Shown here piece after piece: positions 5,045 through 7,424 of a stretch of 7,424 nucleotides of DNA. The stretch covers positions 1 to 7,424 of the forward strand of contig JAICWX010000387.1 of the NCBI GenBank assembly GCA_025934635.1, in the 5' to 3' direction. How positions within the stretch are numbered: the stretch's first letter is position 1; each line of letters starts with the position of its first letter. This stretch comes from Streptosporangiaceae bacterium. GTDB lineage: Bacteria > Actinomycetota > Actinomycetes > Streptosporangiales > Streptosporangiaceae. A program made the translations under genes and the position numbers. Below the pieces are notes generated by a model. It worked only from the letters and a program-made list of their open reading frames with translations, was not told where the DNA came from and did not search any database.

Positions 5045-5768
5045 CGAGCCCCGCCCGGCGTACTACGCGGCGCGGCGCGGCGGGTGGCGGGACTGGTGGA
5101 CGCTGCTGCATCCGCCCTACACCGCCTGGCACCTGGCCTACACGGTCATCGGGGCGGCGCTCGCGCCGACAGTTCTCCTGACCAACCTGATCGCAACCGT
5201 AGCCGCCTTCTTCCTCGCGACCGGGCTGGCCGCGCATGCCCTGGACGAGCTGCGCGGGCGCCCGCTGCGCACCGCCATCCCGGCTCCGGTGCTGATTGCC
5301 GTCGTCGTGGCCGGGCTGCTGGGCGCGCTGGCGCTCGGCGTGTTCGGGGTGATCCGGGTCGGCTGGACGCTGATCCCGTTCATGGTGGCGGGCCCGGTGC
5401 TGGTGATCGGGTACAACGCCGAGCTGTTCGGCGGCCTGATGCACACCGACGTCGGTTTCGCGGCTGGCTGGGGAGCGTTCCCGCTGCTCACCGCGTACGT
5501 GGCGCAGACCGGCACGCTGGCCGCGGCGCCCGTGCTGGCCGCGGCCGGGGCCTTCGCGCTGTCCGCGGCGCAGCGCGGGCTGAGCACGCCGGCCAGGAAC
5601 CTGCGGCGCCGGGCGCAGCGGGTCGAGGGCCGCATCACCTTCGCCGACGGCCGGACCGAACCGGTCACGGCGGACGGGCTGCTCGAGCCGCTGGAGCGGG
5701 CCCTGCGCGCGGCGTCCTGGGCCATCATCTTGTTCGCGGCCGCGCTGGCGGTGGCCCGGCTGGCCTGA
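5034..5768 (+). CDS. Polytopic membrane protein with UbiA-like features
   Basis: This 244-residue integral membrane protein has about six or seven hydrophobic segments (roughly 31-46, 48-68, 81-104, 110-127, 145-155, 160-178 and 226-242). A basic loop at 180-225 begins QRGLSTPARNLRRR. After the second segment comes HALDELRGRP (68-77), where UbiA prenyltransferases carry their first aspartate motif, and NAELFGGLMHTD (128-139) could be a second polar site. The HPPYTAWHLAY near the start (26-36) also recalls UbiA proteins. Full NDxxDxxxD and DxxxD motifs are absent, so a classic prenyltransferase is not shown; it may be a divergent UbiA-superfamily member or a family of unknown function. The GTG start overlaps the methyltransferase stop by 11 bases and is preceded by GGGG at 5025-5028, indicating translational coupling. 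Pairing with a UbiE-type enzyme suggests membrane quinone or prenyl-lipid metabolism. Confidence 0.7.
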   Translation: MPDSEPRPAYYAARRGGWRDWWTLLHPPYTAWHLAYTVIGAALAPTVLLTNLIATVAAFFLATGLAAHALDELRGRPLRTAIPAPVLIAVVVAGLLGALALGVFGVIRVGWTLIPFMVAGPVLVIGYNAELFGGLMHTDVGFAAGWGAFPLLTAYVAQTGTLAAAPVLAAAGAFALSAAQRGLSTPARNLRRRAQRVEGRITFADGRTEPVTADGLLEPLERALRAASWAIILFAAALAVARLA

Positions 5769-5816
5769 GTCCCACGCGGTCCCGGCGGCCACCTTAGGCG
5801 CATGCCACTCCCCTAA

Positions 5817-5846
5817 TTGCCTCAATAAGTTATAAATAGGTACCTT
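5817..5846 (+). promoter_or_regulatory. AT-rich candidate promoter for the PAS-GAF-PP2C gene
   Basis: The segment 5813-5850 is clearly AT-rich against its surroundings. TTGCCT (5817-5822) and TACCTT (5841-5846) are 18 bases apart and fit TTGNCN/TANNNT housekeeping boxes. The same bases can be read as a general-stress sigma-B-type promoter, GNNT (GCCT, 5819-5822), 15 bases, then AGGTAC (5838-5843). That would suit a gene for an RsbU-like phosphatase, but this reading is only suggestive. A start near 5853 would put the whole SD-pairing region into the leader RNA. Confidence 0.4.
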
Positions 5847-5869
5847 ACGGACAAAGGTGACTCATCGGA

Positions 5870-5936
5870 TCTCCTGTCTGAACACGCCGTCGGTGACCCA
5901 TAATTGACAGGAGCGCAGCGCGATGCCATCAGGAGA
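5870..5936 (+). promoter_or_regulatory. Anti-SD segment able to pair with two alternative ribosome-binding sites
   Basis: CTCCTGTC at 5871-5878 is the exact reverse complement of GACAGGAG at 5906-5913, which contains the SD of the short upstream ORF. The overlapping TCTCCTG at 5870-5876 is also the exact reverse complement of CAGGAGA at 5930-5936, which contains the SD of the phosphatase gene. The two pairings share bases and exclude each other. A direct repeat GGTGACYCAT (5856-5865 and 5892-5901) flanks the 5' arm. An RNA switch on translation is inferred; as DNA, the 8-base inverted repeat could also be a protein site or chance. Confidence 0.4.
5899..5904 (+). promoter_or_regulatory. Isolated -10-like box CATAAT
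   Basis: CATAAT matches TATAAT at five of six positions, but no good -35 box lies 16-18 bases upstream. If used, transcription would begin near 5911 and would leave out the 5' arm of the inverted repeat at 5871-5878, giving an mRNA without the proposed SD sequestration. Confidence 0.22.
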
Positions 5937-5946
5937 CCGCACGTGA
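5923..5946 (+). CDS. Possible seven-codon upstream ORF (MPSGDRT) overlapping the phosphatase start
   Basis: ATG at 5923 opens a seven-codon ORF whose TGA (5944-5946) overlaps the phosphatase GTG as GTGA. AGGAG (5909-5913) lies 9 bases upstream as a ribosome-binding site. The SD of the phosphatase gene lies inside this ORF, so ribosomes translating it would cover and then release that SD. The peptide itself is probably not the product of interest. The length is too short to exclude chance. Confidence 0.35.
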   Translation: MPSGDRT

Positions 5947-7424
5947 CATCCGGCATACCGGCGAAGGGCAGCGCTCTCGGGACAAACGTTTCCGGGGGCG
6001 GTGTCCGGTCTAGCCGTGCCTCGCTGCCCCGGAGCCCGGGTAACGGAACCAGGCGAAGCCGTGGATCGACCAACGGCACGAATATTCAGGAGGCCGGGAT
6101 CGCAGAAACCCCGGAGACCTCTCATCCGGCCCTGTCATCATCTGTGCGGACCCTGATCCTCGGGATCGACAACGACGGTCGAATCGTGCAGCACGACAGG
6201 AACGCGGCCCGAATCCTCGCACGCAAGCCGGAGGACCTGCTCGGCGCCCAGCTCATCGAGCTCACCCCGGCCGGCTCGCCGGCCGACGAGAACTCGGTGA
6301 ACGGGACGGGCCCCCGGCCGTCCGAGGCCGTGACCGCGGTAGCCGGCCTGCTCGAGGCCATCCGCTCGGATCGTGAGGGCAGTGCCATGCTCACGATCGA
6401 CACCCGCGACGGCCATCCGGCCGAGGCGGTGGTCACGGTCCATCCGATGAAAGCCGACGGGACCAAGCTGGCCGCGCTGGCCCTGCTCCGCATCCCGGCG
6501 CCCAACTCCGAGCGGTTCGTCGACCCCGGGGTCATGCGCCGGCAGATGCTGGACGACGCGCTCACCCGGATCGGCGACACGCTCGACATCGACGACGTGG
6601 CCCGCGTCCTGCTCGACGCGGTCGTGCCGCACTTCTGCAACGTGGCCGGCCTGCTGCTGCTCGAGAGCCTGGCCGGAGACGACGAACTGCCGTCGGAAGG
6701 GACCGAGGGGTCGCTGCCGATGCGCCGGATCGCCCTGGTCCACGACGCCAAGGACCCGGCCTGGGAGGCGACCTTCCCGACCGGCGAGATCCTGCGTTAC
6801 CCGCAGAACACGCCGTACTTCCGGTGCATGGACACCGCCGCGCCGGTGCTCGAGACGATCATCACCAAGGGCCAGGCGGGCGAGATCGCCAAGAACTGGC
6901 GGCGCAAGCCGGTCGCCAGGCTGCTCTCCGGTGCCTCCATGGTGGTGCTGCCGCTCATCGCGCGCGGCACCATGCTCGGCTTCTGCGTCTGCACCCGGCA
7001 GGAGGGGTTCCGCCGGTTCGACCCCTACGACGTCGAGATCGGGATGGAGTTCGCGTCCCGGGCCGCCGTGTTCATCGACAACGCCCGCCGCTTCAGCCGT
7101 GAGCACGCCACCGCGCTGACCCTGCAGCGGAGCATGCTGCCGACCGGGCTCTCGGCGCCCTCCTCGGTCGAGGTCAGGCACCGCTACCTGCCCGGCAGCA
7201 AGATGATCGAGGTCGGCGGCGACTGGTACGAGTCCATCGCGCTGCCCGGGGGCCGGGTCGCGCTGGTGGTCGGCGACGTGGCCGGGCACGGCGTGCGGGC
7301 CGCGGTCACCATGGGACGGCTGCGCACCGCCATCCACCCCCTGGCCATGCTGGAGCTGCCGCCCGCCGACTCGCTGCTGCAGCTCGACGAGCTCATGCAC
7401 ACCCTCGGCGAGCGCGAGCCGCAC
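5943..7424 (+). CDS. PAS-GAF-PP2C (RsbU/SpoIIE-type) serine phosphatase, 3' end missing
   Basis: The first 494 residues are present and the frame is open to the window end. Phosphatases of this type dephosphorylate STAS anti-anti-sigma proteins in partner-switching circuits, with N-terminal domains as sensors. Residues 1-67 are a Ser/Gly-rich, probably disordered leader. A PAS domain spans about 68-190 (LILGIDNDGRIVQHDRNAA near its start). A GAF domain spans about 198-385. A helical linker leads to LQRSMLP (394-400), the usual entry to the PP2C domain. Metal-binding motifs are visible: GGDWYE (425-430, D427) and GDVAGHG (444-450, D445). The C-terminal part of the phosphatase, and any ATPase domain after it, lies outside. 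The GTG at 5943 is chosen because AGGAG (5931-5935) lies 7 bases upstream; an in-frame stop at 5901 limits extension. An RsbW-like ATPase about 2.6 kb upstream is a conceivable but unproven partner. Confidence 0.9.
   Translation, partial: MTSGIPAKGSALGTNVSGGGVRSSRASLPRSPGNGTRRSRGSTNGTNIQEAGIAETPETSHPALSSSVRTLILGIDNDGRIVQHDRNAARILARKPEDLLGAQLIELTPAGSPADENSVNGTGPRPSEAVTAVAGLLEAIRSDREGSAMLTIDTRDGHPAEAVVTVHPMKADGTKLAALALLRIPAPNSERFVDPGVMRRQMLDDALTRIGDTLDIDDVARVLLDAVVPHFCNVAGLLLLESLAGDDELPSEGTEGSLPMRRIALVHDAKDPAWEATFPTGEILRYPQNTPYFRCMDTAAPVLETIITKGQAGEIAKNWRRKPVARLLSGASMVVLPLIARGTMLGFCVCTRQEGFRRFDPYDVEIGMEFASRAAVFIDNARRFSREHATALTLQRSMLPTGLSAPSSVEVRHRYLPGSKMIEVGGDWYESIALPGGRVALVVGDVAGHGVRAAVTMGRLRTAIHPLAMLELPPADSLLQLDELMHTLGEREPH

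Noticed and set aside
5019..5825. Minus-strand ORF of 268 codons opposite the membrane protein
   Set aside because: It is hydrophilic and Arg/Gln-rich with no motif, whereas the plus strand gives clean membrane segments and an SD-coupled start.
6138..7424. Minus-strand ORF of 428 codons across the phosphatase gene
   Set aside because: It is antisense to an unbroken PAS-GAF-PP2C frame with clear metal-binding motifs. Its composition (Gln, His, Arg and Gly rich) is that of a GC-driven shadow.

Overview
The window comes from a high-GC actinobacterium. The coding third positions are almost all G or C, GTG starts are used, and the gene set is typical of the class: an FHA-domain protein resembling mycobacterial Rv1747, an LmeA/DUF2993 lipid-binding protein, an RsbW-like ATPase and a PAS-GAF-PP2C phosphatase. 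A Streptosporangiales- or Streptomyces-like host is plausible, but the genus cannot be fixed from this sequence. There are seven real genes, of which the first and last run off the window. No tRNA, rRNA, CRISPR array or insertion sequence is visible.

Left part (1-2785): two divergent genes share an intergenic region of about 280 bases. Leftwards is the N-terminal part of a protein with two FHA domains joined by a long disordered linker that ends in Gln-Gln-Tyr-Ala-Gly repeats; it is most like the regulatory half of an Rv1747-type ABC exporter. Rightwards is a 493-residue protein with about 270 residues of Gln/Gly/Tyr-rich repeats, one membrane segment and an extracytoplasmic DUF2993 domain. 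Both have repetitive, low-complexity, predicted cytoplasmic segments and both point to the cell envelope.

Middle (2786-4318): a stand-alone 145-residue GHKL ATPase (RsbW-like) is followed by about 450 bases without a gene. That gap holds a tandem pair of 25-base palindromic units and a G-rich, G-quadruplex-prone tract. Next come a histidine-triad (HIT) nucleotide hydrolase and a 14-base minisatellite that begins at the HIT stop codon.

Right part (4319-7424): a UbiE/MenG-type methyltransferase overlaps by 11 bases a polytopic membrane protein with weak UbiA-like features, giving a two-gene unit that suggests quinone or prenyl-lipid chemistry. A 174-base regulatory region follows. It has an AT-rich promoter-like segment, a seven-codon upstream ORF overlapping the next gene by GTGA, and one anti-Shine-Dalgarno segment that could pair with either of two ribosome-binding sites. 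It precedes a PAS-GAF-PP2C (RsbU/SpoIIE-type) phosphatase that is cut by the window end.

Functionally, the RsbW-like ATPase and the RsbU-like phosphatase are two of the usual parts of a partner-switching stress circuit, but no STAS anti-anti-sigma protein or sigma factor lies between them. The most unusual signals are in non-coding or low-complexity DNA: the two-way SD sequestration before the phosphatase, the paired palindromes at 3408-3463, and the matched low-complexity tails of the divergent envelope pair.
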